DNA from: Lacrimispora algidixylanolytica
GTDB taxonomy: Bacteria > Bacillota > Clostridia > Lachnospirales > Lachnospiraceae
DNA: 64,000 bases
Assembly (NCBI RefSeq): GCF_003609635.1
Contig: NZ_MCIA01000001.1
Span: 222,906-286,905 of the forward strand
Reading direction: 5' to 3'
Positions 1-8,380 of this stretch are shown here, piece after piece (positions within the stretch are counted from its first letter, which is position 1; each line of letters opens with the position of its first letter). Both the position numbers and the translations under genes were made by a program. The notes beneath the pieces are model-generated. The model did not search any database. It was not told where the DNA came from and saw nothing but the letters and a program-made list of their open reading frames with translations.

Positions 1-157
1 CGCTATTGTAATTGCCTCCCCTCTCTATTTGTTAGCCGGAGTGTATCATTTATGGGAAATGGTGGTTAAAAGGAATTATGCCTCTCACAATACTTGGACG
101 ATTATCCCCGATCTTCTTATGCCAATATCCTGGATTTTACTTTATATCCTACAGTAA
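1..157 (+). CDS. C-terminal end of a membrane protein (5' end outside window)
   Basis: An open frame enters from the left edge (first full codon at 2) and stops with TAA at 155-157, giving about 51 residues. It reads as two hydrophobic stretches (IVIASPLYLLAGV and LLMPISWILLYIL) around a charged segment with WEMVVKRN, typical of the end of an integral membrane protein. No family can be assigned from this tail. It ends about 40 bases before the serine hydrolase start, so the two could share a transcript. Confidence 0.5.
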   Translation, partial: AIVIASPLYLLAGVYHLWEMVVKRNYASHNTWTIIPDLLMPISWILLYILQ

Positions 158-197
158 ATATTACTTAAAACACATTATATTACAAAGGAGAGTAGAT

Positions 198-1649
198 ATG
201 AGAAATATAAGTATTTCTAAAAATCCCAATGATCTTAATAAGTTTTTACAGGAGAAAATGGTAGAGTGGAATGTGACTGGAATGGCCGCTGCTGTCATTA
301 AAGACGGAGAACTATTGTTTGAAGGTGAATTAGGGTTAAGAGATGTCAAGCAAAATCGAAACGTAACAAAGGATACATTATTTGCAATCGGATCTGCAAG
401 CAAAGCGTTCACATCTTTAGCAATAACAATGTTGGTAGAGGAAGGGACACTTGATTTCGACGCTCCCATCAAAAAATATATCCCTGAGTTTGAGATGAAG
501 AATAAATATGCTGGTGAACATATTACCCTAAGAGACATGCTTTGCCACCGCTCTGGATTACCACGGCACGATATGGTATGGCTCGATAATACCTCATTAC
601 TTCCTAACGATTTAATAGCTAAGATGAAACATCTAGATCTCAGTAAAGATTTCAGAGAGACATGGCAATATAATAATCTTATGTATATTATTATTGGTTA
701 TGTAATCGAATTAGTAACTAAAATGTCTTGGAGCGAATTTATAAAAGCAAAAATATTTGAGCCACTGGGGATGAATAACAGTAATTTTTCAGTTGAGGTT
801 TCAAAAAAATCATCCGATTACAGCTTGCCATATGCATTAAAGGGAGATGAAGTTCACCCGCTTGAATTTAGAAATTTAGATCAAGCGCAACCAGCCGGCG
901 GTATTAATTCCACTTTAACGGATATGACTAAATGGCTTATGTTTCATCTGGAAAAAGGGAAAGTAAATGGGACTCAGATTGTATCAGAAAAAAATATATT
1001 ACAAATGCATTCTACACAAATTCCATGTAAATTAGTACCTTGGGATTTTAACGAGGTACAGTTTTCTTCTTATGGATTAGGATGGTTTGTTGAGTCCTAC
1101 CGTGGGAGAAAACATGTACATCATGCAGGAAATATAGATGGATTTTCTTCCTATGTTAGTTTTTTACCAGATGAGAATCTTGGCATTGTCATTCTTAGCA
1201 ATACAAACACTCCTTTTTGGACGATTCCTATCACGTATTCTATCTATGATAGAATTTTGGGAGATGAACTTGTGGATTGGAGTGGAATGATTAAAAGTGA
1301 GTTTATAAAAGCAATGGAATCTACCACCGGTGTTAACAAATCTGAGATCAAATCTCAAGAGGAAGATATAAAACCGTCTCACTCCCTTGACAATTATACA
1401 GGAATATTTGAAAATCCCGGTTATGGTACGATTCATATTGTAAAACAGGAAGAGTGCCTAAATTTAATTTATAATAACGTAGAATATAAATTGAAGCATA
1501 TACACGATGATGTCTTTACTATGACCATGAATGACGTTTATATCATTACCGTTAGCTTTCATGGCAGTAGTAAAAAATCTATTGATTATGTTTCAATACC
1601 TTTCGAGCAAAGTGTAAAAGAAATACAGTTTAAAAAGGGAAGGAAATAA
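198..1649 (+). CDS. Serine hydrolase, class C beta-lactamase / penicillin-binding-protein-like
   Basis: Predicted 483-aa serine hydrolase of the beta-lactamase superfamily (COG1680; EstB/AmpC fold). The nucleophile motif SxxK is seen as S66-A-S-K69 in AIGSASKAFTSL, the second motif YxN as Y158-N-N160, and the third box is HAG at about 309-311 in place of KTG, as is common in esterase-like members. The C-terminal part (about 410-483) looks like the beta-rich domain often attached to such proteins. The frame stays open upstream to 78, but ATG 198 has AAAGGAG close upstream and removes an unconvincing leader, so it was chosen. No signal peptide is apparent, suggesting a cytoplasmic enzyme. The substrate cannot be predicted; peptide or ester hydrolysis is more likely than drug resistance. 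Confidence 0.88.
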   Translation: MRNISISKNPNDLNKFLQEKMVEWNVTGMAAAVIKDGELLFEGELGLRDVKQNRNVTKDTLFAIGSASKAFTSLAITMLVEEGTLDFDAPIKKYIPEFEMKNKYAGEHITLRDMLCHRSGLPRHDMVWLDNTSLLPNDLIAKMKHLDLSKDFRETWQYNNLMYIIIGYVIELVTKMSWSEFIKAKIFEPLGMNNSNFSVEVSKKSSDYSLPYALKGDEVHPLEFRNLDQAQPAGGINSTLTDMTKWLMFHLEKGKVNGTQIVSEKNILQMHSTQIPCKLVPWDFNEVQFSSYGLGWFVESYRGRKHVHHAGNIDGFSSYVSFLPDENLGIVILSNTNTPFWTIPITYSIYDRILGDELVDWSGMIKSEFIKAMESTTGVNKSEIKSQEEDIKPSHSLDNYTGIFENPGYGTIHIVKQEECLNLIYNNVEYKLKHIHDDVFTMTMNDVYIITVSFHGSSKKSIDYVSIPFEQSVKEIQFKKGRK

Positions 1650-2025
1650 CTTGAGGGGAAGTTTTGGTTCAACCATTAAGTATATGGAACGACTCGAATT
1701 AGCGTTATCTCCATTTCCCAGGTATGTAGGACCAGAGAGATAATAAAATATTAGACATTGCTAATTTTACACCGAATTTTATTGTATATCCCCGGTCCAA
1801 GAAAAAGTATTAAATTGTCCTTGTCTTTTCAAGAACAACATACGTGGGAACAGTTAGAATTAATGCAACGGAATATAATCAATCTTTTATATCGTAATAA
1901 CAAAAAAATGAGTAAAGATTACAAAAGAGGCATTCTTAAAAAACAGAAGAATGTCTCTTAGCGGTAACTGTGTTAAATTTCAAAAGGCTGGCAATAGCGG
2001 TATGGATACTGAACTTCATCCGTCT
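1650..2025. other. Intergenic stretch with short open frames, probably non-coding
   Basis: A 67-codon frame (1758-1961) has no convincing ribosome binding site and no recognised motif, although it contains a helix-like lysine-rich stretch. The segment around 1720-1800 looks like eroded coding sequence (PERDNKILDIANFTPNF in one frame), but no family could be named. Nothing else is supported here. Confidence 0.3.
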
Positions 2026-2331
2026 TTATTGAAACAGCTCATCTCCACTTTTAAAATCGAACCCAGGGTTATGGTCGAACTTTACTGCACCAACACTTGC
2101 TTTCCCTTTTACTGCTTTACTAATACGAGCTATCCCCTCATTTCCAAAGCCAGCGCATAATTCAATCGCACTTACGCCCTCTTCCACCAGTTCTTTAGCG
2201 ACAATTTCGGCTTCATCATAGTTTTGAACCCCAGCGACTGTTAAGCTAACTACTGGTGTATCTAAAACGGTTCTATGTACCTTATAGTCAACTTCTGGTG
2301 CTACGAATATAAATGCTACATTTACTTTCAT
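2026..2331 (-). CDS. DUF6506 family protein
   Basis: Small 101-aa protein resembling the DUF6506 family common in clostridia: an N-terminal strand (VNVAFIFVAPEVD), a central VAGVQNYDEA segment, the signature LCAGFGNEGI at about 58-67, and a C-terminal VKFDHNPGFD. The fold looks alpha/beta without membrane segments; the function is unknown. The start is supported by a GAGGAGG-type site just upstream. It stands alone between convergent and codirectional neighbours. The family assignment is from memory of family sequences. Confidence 0.7.
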   Translation of the reverse strand: MKVNVAFIFVAPEVDYKVHRTVLDTPVVSLTVAGVQNYDEAEIVAKELVEEGVSAIELCAGFGNEGIARISKAVKGKASVGAVKFDHNPGFDFKSGDELFQ

Positions 2332-2538
2332 CTCTAATTCCTCCTCTTTAATGTATCCCTAAAGCTATAATTACTTATATAGTATACTCTTGTCTTTTTT
2401 TAATGTCTATTTTTCTAGTGAGATTAATTAGAACATAATTTAAGCAAATTAATTCGCGAGTCGAACTAGCTGTGCCTCTCCCGAGCTTCTTTTCATTAGA
2501 GCCCATTATTGATGGAAGCATATATGTGTCAGTGATTT

Positions 2539-3192
2539 TTATATTTTAATCCCATTAGTCAGCCGAACGCCCAAATCAAATGCACTTTGACAGTCGATTG
2601 GGAATTGTTCCTTCTTTACTTTGGCTTTATGGCTCTCGTCGATACTGGAAGCGTCATACTTGGAATAATCATGAAATTGATAGGTATCATTGCTTAAAAG
2701 TATCTCTGAATTTCCATGAAACAGTTGAAGCAATTGCTGGTTTTGTTTAAATATGGCATCGTAATTGATCTTTTCCATGATATCTTTTGGGACATTCATG
2801 GTATAAATAAATCCCGATGTTATGGTTCCTCGAAATATGGATCTTTCCCCTTTATTGTAGGTAAGAATGGGAAATAACAGACGTTCAAGGAAAGAACGCA
2901 TCTCTCCGGTGACATTCCCAAAATAGATGGGAGAACCAAGAAGTATCACATCACAGGACAACGCATATTCAAAAACTTCCTTAAGATCATCTCTTACTGC
3001 ACAGACCCCATTACAATCACTGCCTTTTCGTTTACACGCAAAGCAACTGACGCAACCTTTAAAATTCAATTCATAAAGGTTGACCAATCTTGTCTCTGCC
3101 CCATTTTCTTCTGCACCTCTTATGGCATTTTGAAGCAGCACAGCCGTATTCTCATTTTTACGAGGACTTCCATTTACCGCCAATACGTTCAT
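2539..3192 (-). CDS. Flavodoxin-fold NAD(P)H-dependent oxidoreductase with Cys cluster
   Basis: A 217-aa flavodoxin-like protein (NADPH-dependent FMN reductase / iron-sulfur flavoprotein group). The FMN phosphate loop is GSPRKNENT at about 8-16, followed by CVSCFACKRKGSDCNGVC at about 48-65, a Cys-rich stretch like that of clostridial iron-sulfur flavoproteins. GSPIYFGNVTGEMRSFLERL at about 91-110 is the second flavin-binding region. It probably carries electrons from NAD(P)H to quinones, nitro or azo compounds in the cytosol. An AGGGAGG-like site precedes the ATG. It is monocistronic, and a decayed nitroreductase lies just upstream on the other strand. Confidence 0.8.
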   Translation of the reverse strand: MNVLAVNGSPRKNENTAVLLQNAIRGAEENGAETRLVNLYELNFKGCVSCFACKRKGSDCNGVCAVRDDLKEVFEYALSCDVILLGSPIYFGNVTGEMRSFLERLLFPILTYNKGERSIFRGTITSGFIYTMNVPKDIMEKINYDAIFKQNQQLLQLFHGNSEILLSNDTYQFHDYSKYDASSIDESHKAKVKKEQFPIDCQSAFDLGVRLTNGIKI

Positions 3193-3380
3193 CTTGAACC
3201 TCCCTTGTTTTTAATTATATATACGAGATTTCATTAAGATATCCATTGTTTGAGCTAATTATAGCAATTTATAATCAAGTTGTACATTACGCACTTTTTT
3301 GTTAGCTTCATGAGAGAAATCCTTTTTCTTTCAACAGTTCTTACTGGCCATTCTCCTTTTATGATGTCGTGGTTTAGGGG

Positions 3381-3524
3381 GGCTGGGCAAGAAAAGTTTT
3401 AAATTTTCCAGAAGAATACCTTATGCCATGTTTTATAGCTGTGGGTAAAACTAGTGCTAATGCTCCTTGCATAATGCAAAAAGAATATACGATAACCGAA
3501 AGAATACACCAGAATGCTTGGTAG
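3381..3524 (+). pseudogene. C-terminal remnant of a nitroreductase-family protein
   Basis: One frame reads VLNFPEEYLMPCFIAVG, then ANAPCIMQKEYTITERIHQNAW and a stop. This matches the usual end of small clostridial nitroreductases (pattern FPEEY..PC.IA.G followed by RIH.N.W). No start codon, flavin-binding N-terminus or upstream homologous sequence is present, so only about the last 45 codons survive. It is an evolutionary remnant, presumably left by deletion. Confidence 0.6.
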
Positions 3525-3594
3525 GTTACGGATGCTATAAATTAAAATAAAAGTAACATAACTGACTTATTCTATATTAAAAAGGAAATCAAAA

Positions 3595-3626
3595 AACGCA
3601 TCTTCCTTTTTATTGGCTGATGCGTT
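3595..3626 (-). terminator. Rho-independent terminator downstream of the 3651-4010 gene
   Basis: AACGCATC and GATGCGTT form a perfect 8-bp stem, followed on the minus strand by a T run. It lies 25 bases after the stop of the minus-strand gene. Confidence 0.8.
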
Positions 3627-3650
3627 AGGACTTTGACTATTAATCTTCTC

Positions 3651-4010
3651 TTACTTAAGTATTTCATCTTTCTTCTCAATAATAGCTACTGCAGATGCAC
3701 AAGCCTGACAATCGCAATATTTAGCTCCATCGGATTTGATTTTCTTTGCATGTGAAGCAATATTATTAGCAAGTTCTGATCCAAACATTTGAATGCCAGT
3801 ATCAGATTCTGCAAAACCAATTAAATTTTCAATCGGCATAATATCAGCTTCTAGCTCATCAATATAATTTTTTGTAATTATAGCTTCGTTTTCAGTTCCA
3901 ATGGCATCTAACCAGTTCTGAGCTGCTGCCTTTGCCTCACTGCTGCATGAAGAAGCGCCTATTAATTCGTGAGTTTTACTAACGGTAAAATCAAATATAT
4001 CCTTGTTCAT
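3651..4010 (-). CDS. Small conserved clostridial protein (often labelled Hsp90-like)
   Basis: A 119-aa, mostly helical, acidic protein. It resembles a clostridial family frequently labelled molecular chaperone Hsp90 in databases, although it lacks the ATPase domain of true Hsp90. Visible features are the N-terminal FTVSKTHELIGA, a central LEADIMPIENLIGFAESDTG, and a C-terminal KYCDCQACASA with a CxCxxC pattern that might bind metal. The ATG at 4010 was chosen because AGAGAGGG lies about 10 bases upstream; an in-frame ATG at 4046 has no such site. The function is unknown; the Hsp90 label should not be read as a mechanism. Confidence 0.65.
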   Translation of the reverse strand: MNKDIFDFTVSKTHELIGASSCSSEAKAAAQNWLDAIGTENEAIITKNYIDELEADIMPIENLIGFAESDTGIQMFGSELANNIASHAKKIKSDGAKYCDCQACASAVAIIEKKDEILK

Positions 4011-4142
4011 ATCGAATGCCCTCTCTTTATTGGATTTTAATTGCATCTTACCATAATTATTTTAAAGTTGCAAATTAAAGATAGCAACTATATATGGCAT
4101 TCTAATAAATAAAGGCTTAAACGAAATATTGTTACTGGATAA

Positions 4143-4171
4143 TTGAATATTGATTTATAGAGGAGTATAAT
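4143..4171 (+). promoter_or_regulatory. Sigma-A-type promoter for the CTP-synthase-like gene
   Basis: TTGAAT (4143-4148) and TATAAT (4166-4171) are separated by 17 bases. The start codon of the next gene is about 170 bases downstream, leaving a long leader in which no riboswitch was recognised. Confidence 0.5.
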
Positions 4172-4342
4172 CATTGATGACCTAAAGGATACTGGATTAA
4201 TAAGATACGACACAACAGGAATTTGCATATGCACTATATCATGGCTTCAAATGAGAATGGGTAATTATAGTAATTGAAAAGTAGTAATAATCTAGTTTAC
4301 AAATATTTACTTGTGAAGGCGTTTAATCTAAGAAGGGATGTT

Positions 4343-5059
4343 ATGAAGTCAATGATTAAAATAGGTGTAATAGGTGATTACGACGGACGTCCGTCTCATA
4401 TTGCCACTAATGAAGCCATAGAACATTGTGCTTCCTACTTGGGCTTACAACAGGAAACACAATGGATTCCCACCGATTCTATAGAAAATGATTGCGGACA
4501 GAGCTTAAAAAGCTTCGATGGTTTATGGTGTGCACCGGGCAGCCCTTATAAAAGTGCGCAAGGGGCAATGAATGGGATTCAATTTGCAAGGGAACACAAC
4601 TACCCTTTTATTGGAACTTGTGGAGGGTTTCAACATGTAGTGCTAGAATTTGCCCGTGATATTCTTGATTTACCAGAAATTAATAAAATGGAATTTGATC
4701 CGTATATACCGAATCTATTTATCGCAGCACTTAGCTGTTCGCTGATTGGAGAATCAAGAAGTATTTTATTAACGAAAGGCACAAGAGTCGCACAAATATA
4801 TGGAGTGAAACAATTAGAAGAGAGATATAATTGTAATTTCGGATTAAACCACCAATTCAGAGACCAATTAATAAGTCACGGTTTCGTAGTTGCAGGAACA
4901 GATAAAATGGGCGACACGAGAATACTTGAATTACCTCAGAATATTTTTTTTATTGCTACTCTTTTTCAGCCCCAATTAAGTTCAACGCGGGAAAATCCTC
5001 ATAAACTTATTCTTGCTTATTTGAAAAGTGTAGAGGCATTTAGCAAGCAGAAAATATAA
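4343..5059 (+). CDS. CTP synthase C-terminal-like class I glutamine amidotransferase paralogue
   Basis: A 238-aa protein with only the glutaminase half of CTP synthase (PyrG); the synthetase domain is absent. The nucleophile elbow is G91-T-C93-G-G-F, and APGSPYKSAQGAMNGI at 64-79 matches the PyrG segment before the nucleophile. At the position of the catalytic His-Pro-Glu, this protein has F208-Q-P-Q211, so the His of the triad appears to be replaced. The same is my recollection of the annotated group called CTP synthase C-terminal region-related (seleno)protein. It may therefore not hydrolyse glutamine normally. ATG 4343 has AGAAGGG five bases upstream; a longer frame from TTG 4274 lacks support. 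The partner protein and reaction are unknown. Confidence 0.75.
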   Translation: MKSMIKIGVIGDYDGRPSHIATNEAIEHCASYLGLQQETQWIPTDSIENDCGQSLKSFDGLWCAPGSPYKSAQGAMNGIQFAREHNYPFIGTCGGFQHVVLEFARDILDLPEINKMEFDPYIPNLFIAALSCSLIGESRSILLTKGTRVAQIYGVKQLEERYNCNFGLNHQFRDQLISHGFVVAGTDKMGDTRILELPQNIFFIATLFQPQLSSTRENPHKLILAYLKSVEAFSKQKI

Positions 5060-5170
5060 CTTTGGTAATCTCCTATTTTATCAATGATACTAGATGGATA
5101 AGCGGGAACGTTTCCATTTAAATAGATAGTAATTACTCATAATAACATTTTTAGAATAACAGGTGATTAA

Positions 5171-6166
5171 ATGCGAGAGTTTTTTATGAAAACAGAACGG
5201 ATAGGCTTTTCTAAATGGAACGAGGATGACATAGACTTAGCCATTCAGTTATGGGGAGACAAAGAAGTTACTCAGTTTATTTGTGCTACTGGCATGTTCA
5301 CAAATGAAGATGTCCATCAACGATTGAAAACAGAAATTGATAATGACGAACACCTACATATACAATACTGGCCTATTTTTGAACCTTCCACAGAGGAATT
5401 GATTGGTTGTTGCGGTATTCGTCCTTTTCAATCTGAAATATATTCCTATGAACTTGGATTTCATCTCTGCAAAAAATTCTGGGGAATGGGTTATGCAACT
5501 GAAGCCGCTAAGGCGGTCATTGAATATAGCTTTGAAACATTAAAAGCTAAAAAACTGTATGCCGGACACCACCCACAAAATAAGGCTTCAGCAAAATTAT
5601 TAACCAAGCTTGGTTTCCTGTATATAGGGAAAAACTATTATAAACCAACAGGGCTATATCATCCGTCGTATGAATTAGTAAATAATAAGGAAACTAATAT
5701 AAAAGCAAAAGAAATTACTATCTCTGCAGAAAACCCATTTACTACTGAGGCCATATCCTTATTGAATGAGCTATCAAAATGCCTTCAAGATATAACCGGA
5801 GATAATGGAAACAGCTCATTTGACGCTAATGATGTCTGTAACGATAAAGCTATATTTGTAATTGCCAGGAATCAAAGTGGCAAGGCAATTGGCTGTGGCG
5901 CTTTTAGGCCTATGAATGAAACAACAGCCGAAGTCAAAAGAATGTACGCAAAAGAAAAAGGTATGGGAATTGGGAACAAAATTCTTTCCTATCTTGAATG
6001 CCAGGCAGTTGATATGGGGTACAAATCTCTACGCCTAGAAACCCGAGTCGTTAATGCGAAAGCAGTTTTATTTTACAGACACAATGGATATAAGGAAATA
6101 CCAAACTATGGTAAATATGAAAACAATATCAATGCCATTTGCTTTGAAAAAGATCTATCCACTTAA
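5171..6166 (+). CDS. Two-domain GNAT acetyltransferase (RimJ/RimL-type plus second GNAT)
   Basis: A 331-aa protein made of two acetyl-CoA-dependent N-acetyltransferase domains. The N-terminal domain (about 1-170) is of the RimJ/RimL Acetyltransf_3 type, with the acetyl-CoA loop FWGMGYATEA at about 108-117 and NKASAKLLTKLGF following. The C-terminal domain (about 180-331) is a shorter GNAT with EKGMGIGNKI as the CoA loop and NAKAVLFYRHNGYKEI as the last conserved block. Each domain would be a full gene on its own, so this looks like a fusion. Targets are unknown; the first domain suggests N-terminal or small-molecule amines. ATG 5171 has AGGTG upstream; ATG 5186 is an alternative. It is probably transcribed alone. 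Confidence 0.85.
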   Translation: MREFFMKTERIGFSKWNEDDIDLAIQLWGDKEVTQFICATGMFTNEDVHQRLKTEIDNDEHLHIQYWPIFEPSTEELIGCCGIRPFQSEIYSYELGFHLCKKFWGMGYATEAAKAVIEYSFETLKAKKLYAGHHPQNKASAKLLTKLGFLYIGKNYYKPTGLYHPSYELVNNKETNIKAKEITISAENPFTTEAISLLNELSKCLQDITGDNGNSSFDANDVCNDKAIFVIARNQSGKAIGCGAFRPMNETTAEVKRMYAKEKGMGIGNKILSYLECQAVDMGYKSLRLETRVVNAKAVLFYRHNGYKEIPNYGKYENNINAICFEKDLST

Positions 6167-6243
6167 ACTATGGGCTATCCAAGTCAGGCCTAGGCGCATA
6201 CTAGCAAATTCGGGGTTAATTAAGCAGTATACATTAAAAATCT

Positions 6244-6276
6244 AATATTGATAGTTATAAAATTTCCTTGTATTAT
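6244..6276 (+). promoter_or_regulatory. Promoter with the recurrent AATATTGATAGTTA word (copy 1)
   Basis: The 14-base word AATATTGATAGTTA (6244-6257) contains the -35 TTGATA (6248-6253). A 17-base spacer leads to -10 TATTAT (6271-6276), 36 bases before the ATG at 6313. The same word precedes three other genes in this window. Confidence 0.6.
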
Positions 6277-6312
6277 TAAAAAAGCAATAGAATTTTTATG
6301 GAGGGGGCTATT

Positions 6313-6639
6313 ATGGTAGGAAAATATAAGGTAATAACTTTGTGTGGAAGTACGAGGTTTAAAGATGAGTTCTTAGAAGTACAAAAGCAATTAACTCTAG
6401 AAGGTAATATTGTAATTTCAGTAGGGTTGTTTGGACATGCTGATGGTGAGTTTGGAAATGCCATCACTCCTGAAATTAAAGTAATGCTTGATGATATACA
6501 TAAAAGAAAAATCGATATGTCTGATGAAATTTATGTGATTAATAAAACTGGATACATAGGTGAGAGTACAAAAAGTGAAATAGAATATGCTATAAAAGCA
6601 GAAAAAATTATTAATTATTTAGAGAATCATAATGCTTAA
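6313..6639 (+). CDS. Nucleoside 2-deoxyribosyltransferase-like protein
   Basis: A 108-aa Rossmann-like protein. ITLCGSTRFKDEF near the N-terminus is the typical first motif of the nucleoside 2-deoxyribosyltransferase / DUF4406 superfamily. IDMSDEIYVINKTGYIGESTKSEIEYA in the C-terminal half carries the G-x-S-T-x-x-E-I-E-Y-A motif that holds the catalytic Glu in true family members. It could act on nucleotide metabolites, or serve in defence or salvage. The ATG at 6313 was chosen over 6298 because GGAGGGGG sits between them. It is monocistronic, driven by the recurrent promoter at 6244. Confidence 0.75.
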   Translation: MVGKYKVITLCGSTRFKDEFLEVQKQLTLEGNIVISVGLFGHADGEFGNAITPEIKVMLDDIHKRKIDMSDEIYVINKTGYIGESTKSEIEYAIKAEKIINYLENHNA

Positions 6640-6943
6640 TTGTTCCAGATTATTCTTAAAAGATAAATTAAGTAAGGTCAAACTGCTTCTTTTAAAAATC
6701 TTTTACTTTCAACATTATCTTAAAATATCTCCTAATTTAATAAGGGGGTACTCCAAGTACCATTTTCGCAACAAAGAAACAGATTTATAATACAAACATG
6801 AGCAAGAACCAATAAAAAAATGGCCTTGCTCATAAAATACAATTAATTTATTATATAAGTAATTCGAGTTTACACGAACTTTGTACGGTCTCGTATCTCA
6901 ATCTGGCCTTCGCTCCTCACATAATAATGTCGTTTTACTTATT
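6640..6943. other. Intergenic stretch with one hairpin
   Basis: ATGAGCAAG and CTTGCTCAT form a perfect 9-bp inverted repeat at about 6797-6832. It lies downstream of the minus-strand oxidoreductase and may end its transcript, though its T tract is weak. Nothing else was recognised. Confidence 0.4.
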
Positions 6944-7924
6944 TTAAATTTTTGAAACAGAAACTCGTCCCTTTTTCGATTGCTTTTTGCTATTATTGTA
7001 AGCTTCTTCTACCCCTTGAGGCGATAGGGGGAAATTTTTGTCTATATGAATTTTCAGTTCTTTCATTTCAATCCAATTCACAATTTTTTCAAAGTCCGAG
7101 TGGTTTGGCTTAGATTGGAAAAAGTATGCCTTGATGTTTCGTTCCATCGGATAATTATTTATTCCAAAAGAAACAATCGATACATATTTTCCACTGTCTC
7201 TAATAACAGAAAAGCTCTTTTCCCCAACCTTACCTAAAGCACCATTATTTTCAATCATAGATGACTCCATAACAGTGTCAATTATCAAGTCGACTTTTTC
7301 GTGGATTATATCTGCAATATCAAATTCAGTGTAATCGTAAACTTCATCTGCCCCTAAAGCTTTTACAAAATCATGTTTATCTTTTCTTGCAGTTGTTATA
7401 ACATAAGCACCATGTTTTTTCGCTAATTGTACAGCCACATGCCCGACACCCCCGGCACCACCCTGAATTAAAACTCTTTGGCCTTTTATAAGGTTTCCAT
7501 AATCAAATAATGCTTGCTTCGCAGTTAACGTAATTGTAGAAGCAGCACCAGCGATCTCATATGGTATATCTTCTGAAATGTTTGCAAGATGATCCTCATC
7601 TATTGCAACGAAATCTTGATATGCTCCTGAATGGATTGTTAATCCCATAACACGGTCACCGACTTTAAACCGAGTAACCTTTTTTCCAACAGCTTTTACG
7701 ACACCAGCAACATCACTTCCGAGAATGATTGGTAATTTCTTGGACCATTGGCCTCCAACAGAGCTGTTAAATATTTCTCCCGTACGTAAAGGTTCATCGC
7801 CTGGATTAATTGAAGAAGCCTTCACTTCGATAAGTACTTGGACTTCACTTAAATCTGGTAAATTAACTTCTATTTCTTCAAATGTACCGGGGTTACCGAA
7901 TCTTGTTAAACCGATTGCTTTCAT
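6944..7924 (-). CDS. Zinc-independent quinone oxidoreductase-like MDR protein
   Basis: A 326-aa medium-chain dehydrogenase/reductase of the NADPH:quinone oxidoreductase type. The N-terminal GroES-like domain (SSINPGDEPLRTGEIF at about 36-51) lacks the zinc-ligand Cys/His set of alcohol dehydrogenases. The Rossmann motif VLIQGGAGGVGHVAVQLAKKHGA at about 145-167 binds NAD(P)H. It would reduce quinones or activated alkenes, in the cytosol. Upstream and divergent is the remnant of a TetR regulator, the usual partner of such genes, so control of this gene may have been lost. A purine-rich site precedes the ATG. Confidence 0.85.
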   Translation of the reverse strand: MKAIGLTRFGNPGTFEEIEVNLPDLSEVQVLIEVKASSINPGDEPLRTGEIFNSSVGGQWSKKLPIILGSDVAGVVKAVGKKVTRFKVGDRVMGLTIHSGAYQDFVAIDEDHLANISEDIPYEIAGAASTITLTAKQALFDYGNLIKGQRVLIQGGAGGVGHVAVQLAKKHGAYVITTARKDKHDFVKALGADEVYDYTEFDIADIIHEKVDLIIDTVMESSMIENNGALGKVGEKSFSVIRDSGKYVSIVSFGINNYPMERNIKAYFFQSKPNHSDFEKIVNWIEMKELKIHIDKNFPLSPQGVEEAYNNSKKQSKKGRVSVSKI

Positions 7925-8065
7925 ATTTTATCTCCTTTTAAACATTCCTTATTTAATGTGTGTTGAATAATTGTATATTATCAGCTACATTTAGGTGGTT
8001 CAATAAGTAATAGTATGGAGATTGTTGAGAAATCAACAATTAAGTTCAATATGTTAATTATTAAT

Positions 8066-8380
8066 ATGAATGAGAGTATTAAGATGGATAGACGAATTTA
8101 AAAATCTAAACAGATAATTATGGTTGCTTTTATGACACTTGTTTTAGAAAAAGAGTTTGAAAATAATACGATTGGTGAAATCGCAGAAAAGGCTAACGTA
8201 AATTGAGGAATAATTTACCTCCATTTCATTGATACGTATGATTTAAGAGACAAGTGTTTGGACTATTATTTAACGCAATTAACAAATACATTTATCCATG
8301 ATCCTAAGGAAGAAAAATCAACATCTAAGTTATCACAAATCAGGTTTACGAAGATTTATGTATTCTCCTATTTTTACTAA
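8066..8380 (+). pseudogene. Broken TetR/AcrR family regulator
   Basis: One frame from ATG 8066 encodes the N-terminal DNA-binding domain of a TetR regulator: KQIIMVAFMTLVLEKEF, then TIGEIAEKANVN, then GIIYLHFIDTYDLRDK. It has in-frame stops at 8099-8101 (TAA) and 8204-8206 (TGA). The second stop replaces the Arg codon usual between ANV(N/S) and G(T/I)IY. The ligand-binding domain is missing; similarity fades before 8345, where the convergent gene ends. It is divergent from the quinone reductase, the normal arrangement for a regulator and its target. TGA recoding is unlikely because the upstream TAA is also in frame. Confidence 0.75.

Larger units (their letters stand above)
3193..3650. other. 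Intergenic stretch containing a nitroreductase remnant and a terminator
   Basis: Apart from the nitroreductase tail and the terminator listed separately, no gene was found. The first 190 bases carry the upstream region of the flavodoxin gene. Confidence 0.5.

Noticed and set aside
1758-2160. Two short plus-strand open frames as genes
   Set aside because: No ribosome binding site or motif supports them. The second lies antisense within the DUF6506 gene, which has far better protein-like character.
8204-8206. TGA recoding (selenocysteine or other) in the TetR frame
   Set aside because: An ordinary TAA stop occurs upstream in the same frame, the usual residue there is Arg, and no SECIS-like hairpin follows.
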